The position numbers and the translations under genes are program-made. A stretch of 64,000 bases of DNA from Yponomeuta sedellus (Eukaryota; Arthropoda; Insecta; Lepidoptera; Yponomeutidae): positions 6,395,535-6,459,534 of the forward strand of contig OW203726.1 in assembly GCA_934045075.1 (NCBI GenBank), read 5' to 3'. Below, in pieces: positions 1 through 13,172 of the stretch; position 1 is the first letter of the stretch, and every line of letters starts with the position of its first letter. The notes beneath the pieces were generated by a model. The model saw nothing but the letters and a program-made list of their open reading frames with translations. It was not told where the DNA came from and searched no databases.

Positions 1-129
1 TTTCAAACAGCCTGGCTAAACCAGGAGAGACAGGAGCGTGGTCCTAAACTAGGATGTCCTGGGCCATTGTGGAAATGCACCCAGACTAGGCCATTGTATG
101 TAGGCCATTGGTACAAATATACGGCGGGG

Positions 130-1980
130 GCCTCCAGTGATATCGTTAGACCAACAAGGCAGATTTATCCTACAAAAATGTTTATTTATTATATATTTTA
201 TTTTTTTATTGCTCTAATTATATATGCAAATGTACATGGGCGTTTTTAATGCAAGAGGCATTAAGAAAAAATCGTGCCTTTATTTTGAAGGGATGTACAC
301 ACTTTTTTTTTTATTTTACATCTTCCATTTTGTCAGTGTGCCTAAAATGTACAATTATACATTTAAGCCGAATTTCACCTTTCTAGAGTTGGCTAAACTA
401 TCATAAAGTCTACATTAGCATTAAGTTTCATTGTACATATTGACATTCATTCTTCTCTTGTTCTTTTCTACTGTCATCACTGTTACATTTTCTCATTGGC
501 AAACCCAATAATTGGGCTTCTATTTCATGCACGGCTTAAACTTGTAGAAAATGTGCTTTTATATGCAATAAGGTTTATCTTATAGTGTCGATGTTTTCTT
601 CTCTCACAGCATTAGGATAAAAAGGATGCATTGTGGTCGCGACGATAATTTAACCCGCCATAGACGTTAAAACGGCCATTTTTTTTATAAAACCTTGTGC
701 TCTTCCGCATTATCCTACCATAACTATTATTACTATTTATGTGATAATTTTAATGTCATAATATTAGTTCTTTTCTACGCCACGGGCACCACCTAGTATA
801 CTATACAATCCACTTAAACACCATCTCTAGACGGACTAGCTACTAGCACTAGTCGTCTCAAAGCTAAGGCGCGGTCAGACAGAACGACGAATGATTAAGG
901 TGAAACTATAAGGGTTCCTCGTTGACTACGGAACCATAAAAATACGGTTCAACACGAACGCAAAAACCGGTTTCGGCGATGGTGTGGTCAGGCTAGCTCG
1001 TTAAGGCATTCCATGGCCCATAGTCTTTTTGCCAACACGTCCAAATGACGTGAGGTCACAGGTACAAAGCGTCTTCTGTGATACAATCTTCGGGTTACGA
1101 CAGTGCAAAACAAACAGTGTTGTCCTAAATGACCAAATAAGCACCAAAATAAATAGATTTTTACCGACTTTCCAAATATAATTCGGAATTTTTTCCTTCA
1201 TTTGATAGACTAGTCGATTTTAGGAACATTTTTTTATTTGGTATACCTCTAAATTTGATTTGATTTCTAAGCATAATAAAATGTAGTGTTATGTTAGTAC
1301 CTATATTTCAACTGTCCTTTAGTAAGTATTAGATTCATTCGCATGTAATTCAAGTAAAAGTTATCCTTTTTTCATCCAAATCAGTTGAGCCATTTGCAAA
1401 TACAAAAACAGCAGTTGTTCGTCAGATGTATCTGCAAAATGCCAGTTTTTAAAGAGACGTGTTGGTAGAGGCCAAACTCTGAATCTCCTCTCTCCCACTT
1501 CCTCTCCCTATTTTTCGGGAATAAGGGATACAACCAGCAGGTGTAATCTCATACCGGGTGCAATTACGTGTAGCGTTGGCTACATGCTCAAATACAGCCT
1601 TGCCACAAAGGGTAGATCGGCATTGCAAAACTGCCGAACCCGCGATAGAATGTCGCATTGACAAGTCCTTAAATTCTGGGCTATGAATGTAGGCTGTCTG
1701 AATTACTAAAGCTGAATTTAATACCTCGTAATAGCTAATGTAATGAGGGCGAACGAGATGAAGTAAATCACAACAGGTTCTGTGAATGGCCTACGGGCCA
1801 CAATCAGGTGTCAGAGCTTCGGAAGGCTTATCAGGAACCGATCGCTACTGCAACAATACACTCGACAGCAGGTCAGCCTAACATTTTTGTTGAACAGCCT
1901 CCCCGAACGTGCATGTGTGTAAAAGTGATGTGCTATTGACAATACCTGTTATGTTTATAGGAGTAACTTTTTTGGACATC
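130..1980. other. No gene seen
   Basis: AT-rich DNA with many stops. An R7-like fragment is at 840-960. I found no earlier storkhead exon. Confidence 0.5.
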
Positions 1981-1984
1981 AAAA

Positions 1985-2061
1985 AAGCTGAATTTAGATA
2001 TACTTTTATTTCCGTGTCTTTGTTTCTTGTGTGCAATAAAAATATTCTTATCTTATCTTAG
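1985..2061 (+). repeat. LINE tail with (TCTTA)n
   Basis: TGTGCAATAAAAATATTC then TTATCTTATCTTA. Related tails lie at 5640-5680 (GTGCAATAAAGTGTTG) and reversed at 34757-34790. Confidence 0.5.
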
Positions 2062-3109
2062 ATCAAGTCAATCAGGTGTCAGAACTTTAGAAGGCTTAAC
2101 AGATACAGAGAGGATCTTACTTTTTTATGTATCCTATAAACGTCCCACTGCAGTGCACAGGCCTCAGAGACAAGACCTTGAATTGGCGAAAAAACTAGGA
2201 CATTGTATAGACTTAATTTGCTGTTGATCGTTGGGTAGGGTTTGACATAATCTTACTAAATATTTTTACAAATATTTAACAAACAACCGAATCAATATCT
2301 AAGACAAATATTTTCATAATATCGTCTCAACGGACTAAACGGCCTTTGATTTGGTTCGTGATAAGACTTCAGATTCCGTCTGATATCTTGTTTTGACGGC
2401 TGTAAGCTTTTACAATACGATACGACAAGCTTATAAATGTGCATAATTTCAATAGACGTTACCCAACGGTGGGACATTTAATATCTGGTGCTACATTCTT
2501 GTCGTGAAGGTCGCATTGCAAAATTGAAAAAAAAAAACAATTAAGTAGGTACCACAAAAGAACCGTTCCTTCATGTGCGTGCGCTTAAAAGTGTGTATGA
2601 CGAAACGCCTATCTTAAGTTTCACTGGCCAAGCCCGCAAGAGGAGAAAAATATTTTTCGTCCCATCTGTTCGAACGACTTGGTTCGCCTTTGAGTGCACC
2701 GAAGGGTGTTTGCTATAATACAACTTTTAGCGGGCAGTAATGAGTTCTTAATCCGCTTTATAAGTGCATCGCTATCTTTGCCGCGCACTTTTTGAATTTG
2801 GAACATCTTAATGTTCAGCGACAAAGAAAACAAACGCAAATATTGTTTGAATAAAGATTAGCTGATAGTCGAGCCGGCGTTAAAAACGCGCGTACTACAA
2901 CCCATGTTTTGGTAAATTTTCATGGATTGTTAAGGTACGATTCCACCAGTGTGCGGAATTGTGCGGCACAGTGCTGCACAGCGTAGGTAGGTACGGCACA
3001 AATGTTTGCTTTGGTCGACTCACTCAAGCGAACAAGAACAAATTGTTCGCGAACATTTAGCAATGTTTGCGCACACCTGTGATATTAATAAGATATTAAT
3101 ATTCTTCGC

Positions 3110-3252
3110 GAAATCCACTCCACCCAAAGGTTGTCTGGAAGAGATTGCTCTAATGAATGAGACTGCCAATTGTATAACATTACTTAGATTTAAAAATCCT
3201 GATTGTTTTTCTGGTCTTGCAATAAAGTGTTCTCTATCTATCTATCTATACT
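3110..3252 (+). repeat. LINE 3' end with (TCTA)n tail
   Basis: AAAGGTTGTCTGGAAGAGAT, ATGAGACTGCCAATTGTA, TGCAATAAAGTGTTCTC then (TCTA)n. The same block occurs at 47800-47930, 60160-60311 and, reversed, 54230-54360. Short tandem-repeat tails suggest a CR1/Jockey/I-like LINE. Confidence 0.6.
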
Positions 3253-3832
3253 GAACGGGTCTAATCTCGATTAGACTCTATAATTACAAACAGCCTCAAG
3301 GGACGAGTCTGAACCCACAAAACTTAGGTAGGTCCGACCAACTGTTTCATCGTAGTTTGTATAGCTTTCGGTGTTCGATTGCGCATTGCAGCAAAAGATC
3401 TTGATAGTTGGGAGACGAATTGTGTCCGCTAACAGGCGATTCCTATCTGACATTTGTATGCAAACGCGATGATTATCTGCCACAATCCTTAACTGACATC
3501 ACCGTAAATATTCAATGTCAATATCATGGTCAGAGCCAAATTGCCTGAGGCAGCACGTGTTGAGCATCCTAATGATTATCGCTGAGGTTTTTCGAAGGCA
3601 AAATCGTTTGACGCGTATTGTCAAATAATACGTAACCATGCCAATTTGGTAAAACATGTTATGTCCACCTGTCCTTGTATGTCATAAAGATAATACTTCG
3701 TTATCATAACATGTGATATCACTTTTCTTATGTGACTGAAATGATAATCCTCAACAGCCTGCGTTTATCAAACCTTTTCCTTCTAAAGCACAAGCCAATA
3801 TTATTTCCAAATTGGCCCCCAGGAGGTAGGTA

Positions 3833-5108
3833 CGAGGGGTGCTACTTATGTATGCGGAATAGAAAAAATAAACAAATGTACTAAATATGCTTTTATTGTT
3901 TTTCAAAGTATTCTCCACTATGATCGCTGCACTTTTGCATTCGATGAAACCAATTTGTAAAATACTTTTTCCACTCTGATTGAGGTATCTCCAAAACGTG
4001 CTGTTTGAACGCATCTACGGCATCTTCACGGGTCGAAAATCGTTGACTACGTAATTTATTCTTTACATTTGGGAATAAATAGAAATCATTGGGAGCCAAA
4101 TCAGGGCTGTACGGTGGATGACCCATCAATTCTATTTTTTGACCATCCAAAAATGTAGTTGTTTCCTGAGATGTATGACAGCTGGCATTGTCATAGTGAA
4201 GTATGATTCTGCGTCGCTGGTTGTTTTGGCGTATTTCTTCAAATACTTCCGGCAAACAAATGATCGTGTACCACTTCGAATTAACCGTTCTGCGATTCTC
4301 CAGTGGTATTGTAGCCACATGGCCATTAATACCAAAAAAAGCAGGCCACCATTTGCTTTACAGTGCTTTTTGCACGAGCCACTTTCGTAGGGTTCGGCTC
4401 ATTTTGAAACAGCCAAACTGTTGATTGTTGTTTAGTTTCGGGATCGTACGCGTAGAACAAGGATTCGTCACCTGTGTAGATATTATTAACAGATTTTGAG
4501 TCGCCTCCGTTGAATTTTTTTAAGGTTTTCTTGCACCATTCGACGCGAGCATCTTTTTGATCCTGAGTTAAGTTGTGCGGGATCCAACGCGAACAAATAT
4601 TTTTTACAGACAAATGTTCATGTAATATCCTATGAATGCTCGTCATACATATGCCCAGAATAGCCTCTATCTCGCGATACGTAACATGGCGGTCTTGCAT
4701 TATTAGTTTTCGCACAGCTTCAATATTTTGTGGCACAACCACCGATTTCGGGCGACCTTCTTTAACTTCGTCCGTGAGCTTACTGCGCCCGCGATTAAAC
4801 TTACTAAACCAGTGATACACAGTCGTTTTTGATGGAGCTTCACCACCAAAAGTAGAAGTTAATTGATCTACGCACTGTTGTTGTGTTAAACCACGTCGAA
4901 AATAGCACGAATATTTTCACGAGTGAGTTCCATTTTTTCAGCGATATGACATTTTAAACCCAACAAAAACAAAACACTAACGTATATTATAAGAGAAAAA
5001 TATTAGCGGCCAGAATTTAAAAAAAGAACGAATTTGACCATGGAGGTCAGACATTGCGTTTAAAATTATTCGAATCCCAGATTCCGCATACATAAGTAGC
5101 AGCCTATG
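3833..5108 (-). mobile_element. mariner-family DNA transposon 1
   Basis: The element is 1,276 bp, bounded by TA dinucleotides at 3831-3832 and 5109-5110. The terminal inverted repeats share TGCTACTTATGTATGCGGAA close to each end; their outermost bases differ slightly (CGAGGGG against CATAGGC). The size and the encoded DD34D transposase fit mariner. It lies upstream of the first visible storkhead exon. Confidence 0.88.
3893..4933 (-). pseudogene. mariner transposase, broken by two frameshifts
   Basis: The start codon is at 4933 (MELTRENIRAIF). The frame is lost near 4900 and recovered as LTQQQCVDQL. A long intact middle follows with the HTH region (TYREIEAILGICMTSIHRIL) and the first catalytic Asp in YTGDES. 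A second shift lies in the A-run at 4334-4340, after which the frame resumes with the second Asp (LHYDNASCHT) and the third (HPPYSPDLAPND); 34 residues separate the last two, the mariner DD34D spacing. Apart from the two indels the protein reads as about 340 residues with no other stop, suggesting recent inactivation. It excises and inserts the element in intact relatives; this copy should be inactive in cis. Confidence 0.88.
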
Positions 5109-5217
5109 TATATTCTTTAACAATAAAAATGACGAGAAAAAGGTTTTTTATTCATGTATTGTAGTCGTACAATTGTTGTTCATATCAATACACGATTATC
5201 TTCTGTAACCTACAATC

Positions 5218-5545
5218 GCTCGTGGCCTAGTCAACCCGAGTGATTTAAATCAATCACTTTAGTTAAGCAACAACAGGCGCGGTCAGGTGTAGGATGGGTG
5301 ACCGTCCCGTGAATACCGCTAGTGGCATTTTTTCCGAGCGCTTCCGTGCTTCGCAAGGCACGTTTCGCCGTTGGTGCCGGTTGTCATGTAATGGCAGTCG
5401 TTAAGACATGTCAGAGGCCTTATGGCGGCTTGATAAATTCTGTCAGTAAGGGTCCGCCTCTGTTTTATAATCCTCCATCAACCCAGACTTGGCCTCCCTG
5501 GTAGAGTATGCCCTAACCTTCCTGCAAGATGCAAGAGTTGATATC
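5218..5545 (-). repeat. R5 dispersed repeat copy
   Basis: About 350-bp family: head TCGTGGCCTAGTC, palindrome around TGATTxxAATCA, GGCGCGGTCAGGT, CTAGTGGCATTTTTTCCGAG, GGCGGCTTGATAA, and end near AGAGTTGATA. This copy is diverged at both ends. Confidence 0.8.
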
Positions 5546-5738
5546 GAATGTGGACAGATCAATACAGGCAAAGTATATTTATTTCCTACAGTAAAAATAC
5601 ACTTTTTACCCAAACCGACATAATATGGTGGTATTCTTTTTTCTGGTTGTGCAATAAAGTGTTGTCCACCTACCTATCTATGCAGTAACTTTGCGGGTAT
5701 AGAATAGGACAATAACTTATAGTTGTATTGTATTTCAG

Positions 5739-5899
5739 GGGCAATCAGCGACGCTGGAGAGCATCCGCACGTCTCTTTCGTCCAAGTTCCCGTCGATGCA
5801 GACACCGTCTCAAGAGATGGTGTACGACACTCTTGCGCAGCTAATGCAGGAGCGGAAGATCTACCAGACCTCAAGAGGATTCTTCATTGTCACGCCTGA
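5739..5899 (+). CDS. STOX1: Storkhead-box protein, winged-helix exon (first visible exon, 5' partial gene)
   Basis: This exon encodes 53 residues plus two bases of a codon. It sits between a TTTCAG acceptor and a GTGAGT donor. The peptide reads like the second half of the storkhead winged-helix domain: a helix around LESIRTSLSSKFP, then PSQEMVYDTLAQLMQERKI, then the wing strand GFFIVTP. That order is typical of the STOX1/STOX2 family and of Drosophila knockout. Family members are DNA-binding nuclear or cytoplasmic regulators. The first half of the domain must lie in an earlier exon, which I do not find in 1-5738, so the gene probably starts upstream of the window. The exon ends in phase 2 and its last GA completes Glu with the A at 10146, which supports the join. 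Family identity comes from remembered similarity, not a search. Confidence 0.85.
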
Positions 5900-6109
5900 G
5901 TGAGTTGCTAAATTATTTTAAGTTAATTTGTGTCGGTATGGTTCGACGGTCGGTTTGTGGTTTGTGGTGAAGGTTCTATGTAATGTGAATTGACCTTTAT
6001 GAAAAATAATGAGATCTTCATAATATGACATAATTGTGGAGAGGATGAAGGAAGAAGTATTAACGAAAGAAGTGTATGGAGAGAATGTTGGTGAAAGAAT
6101 CAGTAACGG

Positions 6110-6262
6110 AAGTCCGAATAGGGGATGCATTTGCAAAGGGCAAGATAAAAAGTACTCAAAACGGGCGTGCATGCAAACAACGACTAATGAATGTTGATGA
6201 AGCCAAAGAGCTCTGTCAGGATCATGGTGTGTCTGTTTTTTGTGGGATTCAGACGTGAGTTT
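6110..6262 (+). repeat. Non-LTR retrotransposon 3' coding remnant (family R8)
   Basis: Encodes the peptide block FAKGKIKSTQNGRACKQR then LMNVDEAKELCQDHG and GIQT, which recurs at 30661-30835 and on the minus strand at 47172-47325. I take it as a recycled retrotransposon ORF end, not a host gene. Confidence 0.5.
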
Positions 6263-6319
6263 ATATAATGTCATGAGATCGTCCTAATTTGTTTGACGAA
6301 GTATGATCTATCAAGATAA

Positions 6320-7930
6320 AGCAGGGACATGACTCGTTTCCCAGTGATAAGTGGAAGGACTGCCGAAAGGGCCAAATAATACGTGCGTTAAACGTCTCAT
6401 GAATATCGATGAAGCTAAGGTATATCAGCCTAGCTGCAAACGTAAAACCCATGATATGGTCCTTGTCTAACCGCTTGTTTAAAGTCTTGACGCTGTGCAA
6501 TCATGAACAAACGCATCTCGTTAAGAATATACTTAACTCAGCTCAGACCTAAGGTATTCAGCCTTTATGTGCCGTTGCAGTCAGAGGTAATTGTTGTTGT
6601 CATTTACGAGTCTGTCCTTTAGTGCGCGGGCAATAAAAACCATCCCACGTGGCGCGATGCATGTTCGATGCTTTGATTACGCAACCCTCACACTTTAAAA
6701 GCGCGAACCTTGACTGCCATACCATCAGACAAACTGACAGAAGTACGGATCAGCCCCTATTCCCTAAAGACTAATTTTGCGATTTCTTTGTCCATTTTTT
6801 CTCCAAAATGTTTTGAAATGGACACCTAGTTTATTTAGTTCAATGTATAGACATATTATATTATCTATGCGCTGATGCGTGTTTAACATATTGTTATCAA
6901 TAACGCTAACAAATAGTACCTTACTTCTTAAATTTAATATTTCCAAGTATAGACAAAAGTTTCATTTGATAGACAAGTGATATCTATAAAGTTTCCAAGA
7001 ATCATCTTCGCCTTCTAAACTTTTATTTCTTCTGCACCCATGCAGAGTTAATGCATTAAACTCTGTAGTCCGATGAATCACCGAACCATTTTAGGATGCT
7101 CCAGTAAATGGGCATGGTCCCTTATAACATCTTCCGACCTGGTGACTGCAGTGATGAACACTGCAGCCATTGTGAAAAAGGTCACCCACAACTGGATAAT
7201 TTCGGGCCTGCAAATTTGCAGGTTTAATTTGTCATTCCGGACGCGCACGCTACTCACATCTCAGGACGGTTTATTCCTACAGCAAGCCAACCATATTGCT
7301 CTTGGGAAATAAGAATGTACCTAGTCCCAATTGTTTCTTAAATTAAATGTGTTGTTTAAAACGGTGTATCATCAGGTCGTAGGTAATAGGAACTGTAACA
7401 AGTGCTTGAATCAGTTTTATTGCAACACAGTTTAGATATAATTTTAGTTTCAAAAATTCAATCCTTTACAAATTCTGTGTAGTCTAATGGGAATAGTAAA
7501 CGTTACAACTTAAGAAGTCTTATTCATTCGAAGGTTCCTTGCAAGAAAGAGGTCCGGTCAGACAGATGCTAGAAAAGCGATGAGTCTCAATACTTTATCT
7601 TGGGAAGGGAAACCTGGTAGGTACGAATTCGGGAAACAGGAATACCCTTTATTTTGCATCATTGGAAACAAGCCTGGAAGGAACATAACCGCTGTCATGT
7701 GATGAGTAAGCCGCCACGATGGGCGCCGACTTTGCATACACGCTCGATCGCATGTCGTAAATCAAAAGTAGGCGTGCAGACTAATAGAAGATTGGAGCGT
7801 GGATTTGTGTGTGAATGCTATGAATTTTATTGTTCGTGAATAAATTTCCGTCAAAATTATGGGATTTATCAACTTGAACCGACTTTAAAATAGAAAAGGA
7901 CCTCCCAAATCTTCTGTATATTATTTTATG
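6320..7930. other. Storkhead intron sequence, no gene seen
   Basis: Part of the 4.2-kb intron. A short R8 scrap at 6380-6425; otherwise unassigned. Confidence 0.5.
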
Positions 7931-7934
7931 TAGT

Positions 7935-8200
7935 ATACCACACGCTAACGGTGAAGGAAAACATCGTGAGGAAACCCGCGGCTTGGTTGGCTCCGCACGT
8001 ATTGACTAGTCTTTCCTGTGGGCAAGGCCGACTAAGCTGTCAGGATGGTATAGGTGCTGGGCAAGCCTACACGATCTATAAAACTATGACCCAGGCACTA
8101 CAGCGTCGGAGTGGTCCCTTCACCCATCTAGTGTGAGTGAAGATATCACTGGACGCTGTATAAATCATCTCATTAAGTAGATGCAAAAAGGCCAATATTA
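7935..8200 (+). mobile_element. tRNA-derived SINE, third family (SINE-R4), partial
   Basis: AAGGAAAACATCGTGAGGAA, GTGGGCAAGGCCGACTAAGC, TCGGAGTGGTCCCTTCACCC and the 3' end TCATTAAGTAGATGCAAAAA match 14337-14740 and 56450-56845 in reverse. The tRNA-like head is missing here. Confidence 0.75.
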
Positions 8201-8784
8201 TTAGTATACTCTCACACCGTTATCTTCACCGCGTTGTCTGATTTCATTAGCATCAACACTTCGTTTTAAATATTGTCATTAAGCGTCTCGATCCCCATCA
8301 TCCTACTCCAGGCAATGTAGGTACATTATTGGACAAATAGCGCAGAACAGATCCATTTTAAGTCGTGGAACTAGTGAGTGAAGTTCAGAATGAAGTTGAA
8401 CAGTCAGATTTTGTGGCAATAATTTTTTAGCTATAAAATATTTTCTCTGAAGGGCTGTAAATAAAGCATAGCTACGAGTACAACAACGGAGTCCAATACC
8501 CAAAGAAAGGGGCTATACGCGGACGCATACCTAGCACATATAGAGGTACAAAAATGCTTGGTGAGTTGATCACCACAAACTGGTTTTTTGAATACAACTT
8601 AATCCCGCCATCAACTTTTCACACAAGTAGATAATACTAAATGGTCTTGTTATTTTCACCGGCCTTTTTAATAGGTGTGAAAAATGGGTGGTGAATAAAA
8701 AGGCAGTCACGTACCAAAAACAATAATGATCCCATGTCTCAATATGTGTATTTGGAGTAGCTCGCAAGTTAGCACATAATTTAT

Positions 8785-8940
8785 ACTATTTTTATTTTAA
8801 TGCACTAACCCGTGCTAAGGACAATTTCAAAAACCTATTTAGAGGATAAAAATTCCACCCATGTCGGGATTCGAACCCGCGACCTCTGGCTATCCGTGCC
8901 AGCGCTCTTTCCAACTGAGCTAATGGGCGAGCTAATGAGG
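8785..8940 (-). mobile_element. SINE-A copy, simple (uninverted) form
   Basis: A tRNA-like head on the minus strand (TCGCCCATTAGCTCAGTTGG to CCGACATGGGTGG) is followed by the body TAGGTTTTTGAAATTGTCC and an A-rich tail (TTAAAATAAAAATAGT). It is flanked by the 11-bp duplication ACATAATTTAT at 8774-8784 and 8941-8951. The duplication and A-rich tail show LINE-style retroposition. Confidence 0.82.
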
Positions 8941-8959
8941 ACATAATTTATGCCCTTTC

Positions 8960-10120
8960 TAGGCACTTGAGAACTAAGAAAGTGTCGTTCGACATCACTG
9001 AAGTTGTGAAGGCCATTGGCTCGTGGCTAGACAAAACAGATGCTCATTCACCCGTGGGTGAAAGATTGATATCTTTATTGCAACGTTTCATCGATATTAC
9101 TATTTCTTTACCAACAGAACTGTAGGTGCTAGTTTTACCGAAACGTGGGTGTAGTTTCAATACGTATGTAAGGTCGAATCAATTTATAATTACGTGAGAA
9201 TTACCCAAAGCTTAAAGGAATAATTATTTACTTTGGTCTTTAATGTGTGGCGTTAAGTGATAAGCCAAGGTTCTCGATTGTTGATTTGGTAATATTGACT
9301 CCTTGTATGTTTACTTTTAAACAATCATTTCAACAGAGCCACTGCTAACATTCAACACCTTCAGAGGCCCAAAAGAGGTGAATAATAATTTCGTATTCAT
9401 TCAAGAAATAAACACTTATTTCTTTTTGTTGTAATCTAATGACTATTACAGTTTGTAATACATAATTATCAATTTGGGCAAATTGAATAACAACAAGTGG
9501 ATACTTATTATAGTTTTTGTATCCTAAAAAAGAATGTAGAGTTGACTGAATACACTGCTACGAAAATAAATCAAAGTGTATTTTAATGGATTTCCGTGTT
9601 TAATACTGAAGCAACAAGAACTTCTTTAGTTCATTTTTGTTTAAATATAATACAATATTCTAAGGTGTTTATAAATGATGCTTACAGTCCGGGTAAGAAC
9701 AAAAAAGTTTCGAAATTACTACAAAAACAGATCTTATGGTGAAACACGATTAGAAAATATGACGGACGAAAACAGCTTCATAGAAAAGTCACGAGATTCC
9801 GGGATCTCGTGATATTGTTCTCGTGTGAGTATGAAAATATGTTCTAATTACGTAGTAACTATTATCTAATCTGTAAATGCGACTTTTATTCTCACCGAAC
9901 GTTATGAGTATGTGTAAGTATTATAGCGTATCTACGAAACTAATTATTCCATGCGAGTTCTGAAACTGTTCCTAATTTGCACCAAACACCTTGATAGGAA
10001 CCTATTCTGTTGCTTGTCAACAGTTGTAATTAGAGGCGATAGATAAACTCACTAACTGACAATGGGTAACTTTCCCTTTCAACTTACACCAGTCTATCAC
10101 AAACATCCGATAAAGCCCTC
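8960..10120. other. Storkhead intron sequence, no gene or repeat recognised
   Basis: Single-copy-looking AT-rich DNA up to the polypyrimidine tract before 10146. Confidence 0.5.
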
Positions 10121-10145
10121 TCATGCCTCTCTCCCTCTATTCCAG

Positions 10146-10342
10146 ACGCCGTCGCTCCCGGTCGCGCTCGTCTTCCCGTCACCACAGCAACGGGGCCGAT
10201 GACGGCAGTCCCTCCCCCCGGACCCTGCTCATGTCAGACCAGGAGGCGCTGCATCAGCTCTATGGGGAAATCACGACCGTCAGAGACGGCGCCGTCACTC
10301 ACCAGTGCGTGCAGACTAACTTGGCTGATGTCATTTGCGGAG
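10146..10342 (+). CDS. STOX1: Storkhead-box protein, basic RS-rich exon
   Basis: The exon lies between TATTCCAG and GTAAGT. It enters in phase 2 and leaves in phase 1. It encodes an Arg/Ser-rich start (RRRSRSRSSSRHH), a Gly/Asp/Ser linker, then a conserved-looking block with SDQEALHQLYGEI and HQCVQTNLADVICGG. The basic stretch directly after the winged helix could add DNA contacts or serve as a nuclear localisation signal; that is inference. An upstream in-frame ATG at 10123 lies in the polypyrimidine tract and is not a start. The intron before it is 4,246 bp. The intron after it, 28,226 bp, is the largest in the window and holds most of its repeats. Local GC is visibly higher than in flanking intron DNA, as expected for coding sequence. 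Confidence 0.85.
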
Positions 10343-10349
10343 GTAAGTG

Positions 10350-12620
10350 GAGATTATTCTTTTAAATGTTAAATCCACTTAAAACAAAGGTGACTTTTAA
10401 ATGGCAACAAGCTAAGGTCACATATAGGGAGAACTTACAGTAATTTGAAGACCATGAAGAAGCAGACACAGCGTACGATCTGCCATTTTCTAAAGAACTT
10501 CCAACTGCCAAAAATTTTTTATGTACTCTTTTAAATAAGTTGGGTTTTCCGGAACGGTATGTCAAACAAAATTATTAGAAATATACCTACGTTAATCCTG
10601 TTGCAGCATTCTAGCAACCCCAGTTTAACGAGTCTACTGCGGGCAATCACGAAATGCCAATGCGAAAACCGCTTTTAGGTCGGCTTAGTTTGACGAATAT
10701 TTTAGTGCAAAAAGTAGGCTCGATGTAGGTCACAGCTGCAGCGGGCCGCTTCCACTGCAGCACTTAGAATAGCCCGTGCCGGCGCCACTGTTTTTGCACA
10801 GCTTACGTAATAGCGATGATACCACATTTGTGTTCTTGAGTAACTATCCTAAGGTTTTTAGCGCTGGTTTATTCAATACCCAGCCTGAACTTCTGATTCT
10901 ACTAATTTAACATTCATAATGTCATTCTGCGGGTTTCTCAAAATAACAGAAAATAAATTGAATTAGAAGAGCACGCGATTTTCTAATTTGTTTGAGCTTG
11001 TAAAATTTTTAATAGTGAATAAGACATAAGTGATGTTACTGATGCTACATCTACTTATACCTGAGAAAGTTACTTAAGTAAATACTAATTTGTCTTATTC
11101 AGAAATTATGGGAAGTCTAGTAAATTGGAGATGAAAATACGCCTACATGTATTGATGCATCTCTTAAAATACTATTTAAATCAGCTGGAACTAACCGAAA
11201 TGGCGGTAGATGGGAAATCCTCCTCACTAGGAAATAGAGAATTTGCCGAGTTTCTTAGTTTTTACAGTAAAATTTACACATGTAAAAGGTTGAAAAGGCG
11301 AAAATTAAATCCCTACTTCCATCAGCAACCTCATCGTTTACTCCTTTCTATTCTTTGGCGTACTATTCGCAAAACATATGAAGAACTATTTAGCGCTTAA
11401 ATTAAACCAAGTAGTGGTGGTAAGTGGGAAGGTGCAAGCTTTGTCTATTTTTGTCTTTGATGCATTGCAGTCAAGGAACGTCTGAAGTCGTTTGAGCTAA
11501 CTGCATAAGCGAATCTAGGTTGGGTCAGTTCAAGGCTAGAACTACCATATACTTCGAGAAAGTAGTCTAGGTTGAGGCTGTTAAAAAATTAACTCTTCCA
11601 AGTCAATAATATGATAACATAGAGTAATTTTCTAAAAAGCCTAGAACACATAAGTACCTACTCGTAATTTAAAGCGCGATAGATAGGTACCTGAGATTCT
11701 GAGGTTTCCTCACGATGTTTACTTTCAGTTTGTGAGTGGTATTGTTATCCGCGGTGGGCATGTCGTGGTAATTGTGCCATACTCTCTCTCTCTTTCTCTC
11801 TGAGAAAAGGATAGTGCTCAGAATCGGAACCTATAAAGACTACTTAAAAGAAAATATAGCCGGTGGTCATAGCAGGCAGGATAGTTTGTGATAAGAACAA
11901 TGATAGGTACCTATTTTGGAGTAAGTATTGTCTGGATGTTTTTTTAAGTACAAAAAGAAAGGTCGAGGTCACGTCGATCAAAGCCACGATCGTGACTTGA
12001 TTTCCGACCATTTGGGAAACAATCGTAACGGTGCACGAAAATTGTAACATTATTATGAATACCACTATCCCAATGAACGGTCACCGTTTACTTATAATTT
12101 TTTTGTCAATCTGTGAGCCATCCTCGGCTCCAGCTTAGGTAAGAAGCGGTCGAGTAAATTTGTTTAGATGCTGACACTTAGAACCTTAGGAACATAAGTA
12201 GGTATAACTCTGTAGGTTATCTCAAATATGCACAACTCCTGAAACACGCCAGTTAGAGTAGGAGGTTCTCTAGGATAAAATTTTCCGAATATCAGGGTAT
12301 AGATTATTAAGAAATTCACGCTTCATCCAGCCGCTGCGTTTTAGGCAATCTGGGCTCCTTTTATAAGCTCATTTTGTCTCCTAGGATCTTGGACAAAACT
12401 CTTTCACACTTCTTTGTTCTATTCCAAGTCGACGGCCTTTTCGACGCTAAGTTTGAAAACACAATGTAAAGCTTCATTCTCGGCGAAGTCACTATATTTA
12501 ACTCGAACGTTACTGAAGTTTTGATTTGGCTATCGTGATCAAGATGATTCAGTCTAAGTAAATGATTTCCAATGAAGTCAAAGCTGAGAACTTTGCCCTA
12601 CTTTAGACTTTATGTTGGAC
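10350..12620. other. Storkhead intron sequence, no gene seen
   Basis: Start of the 28-kb intron. The 91-residue open frame at 11125-11400 has no recognisable motif or splice support. Confidence 0.5.
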
Positions 12621-12711
12621 AAAGGTTGCCATTCAAGAATTCTTGATTTGAGGCTACACTTAAGGAGATTCGACTGATGTCGAGAACTATGATATTAATC
12701 ACATCATATCG

Positions 12712-12913
12712 TCACACTCATATAATAAAGGCGATAGTTTGTGAGTGTGTATGTTTGTTACTTCTTCACGTCTAAATGTCTGGAGCAATTTTAATAAAAA
12801 TTGGTATGAAGTTAATTGACACCCTTGGGTTAACACATAGGCTACGTTTTACTGCGGGAAAATATCTTATTCCCTAATAAACCGCGGGTAACTCCGCGGC
12901 GGCGTACAGCTAG
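12712..12913 (+). mobile_element. Lep1-type Helitron-like element, duplicated copy 1
   Basis: It ends in CTAG (12910-12913), preceded about 11 bp earlier by the hairpin CCGCGG-N6-CCGCGG (12882-12899). A 3' hairpin followed by a CTRR end is the Helitron hallmark. The 5' end near ACACTCATATAATAAAGGCG is approximate. Confidence 0.65.
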
Positions 12914-13172
12914 TCTTATATAATTATAAAAATTTCGTTTCAGTGTTTGTTATCGAACTCTCTGAAACGGCTACACCATTTTTAAGTTTTTTTTGTTAAG
13001 TGTGTTTGGTAGAACTGACCAAAGGTGCTAATTAATATTTCAAAACAAAGTTTAAGGGATCAGCTAGTATTCAAGAATTCTTGATTTGAGGCTACAGTTA
13101 TAGGTACCTAAAATGAGGGCACTTAAGGAGATTCGACTGATGTCGAGAACTATGATATTAATCACATCATAT

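Noticed and set aside
11125..11400. 91-residue frame
   Set aside because: No motif, no splice support and AT-rich codon use; probably chance.
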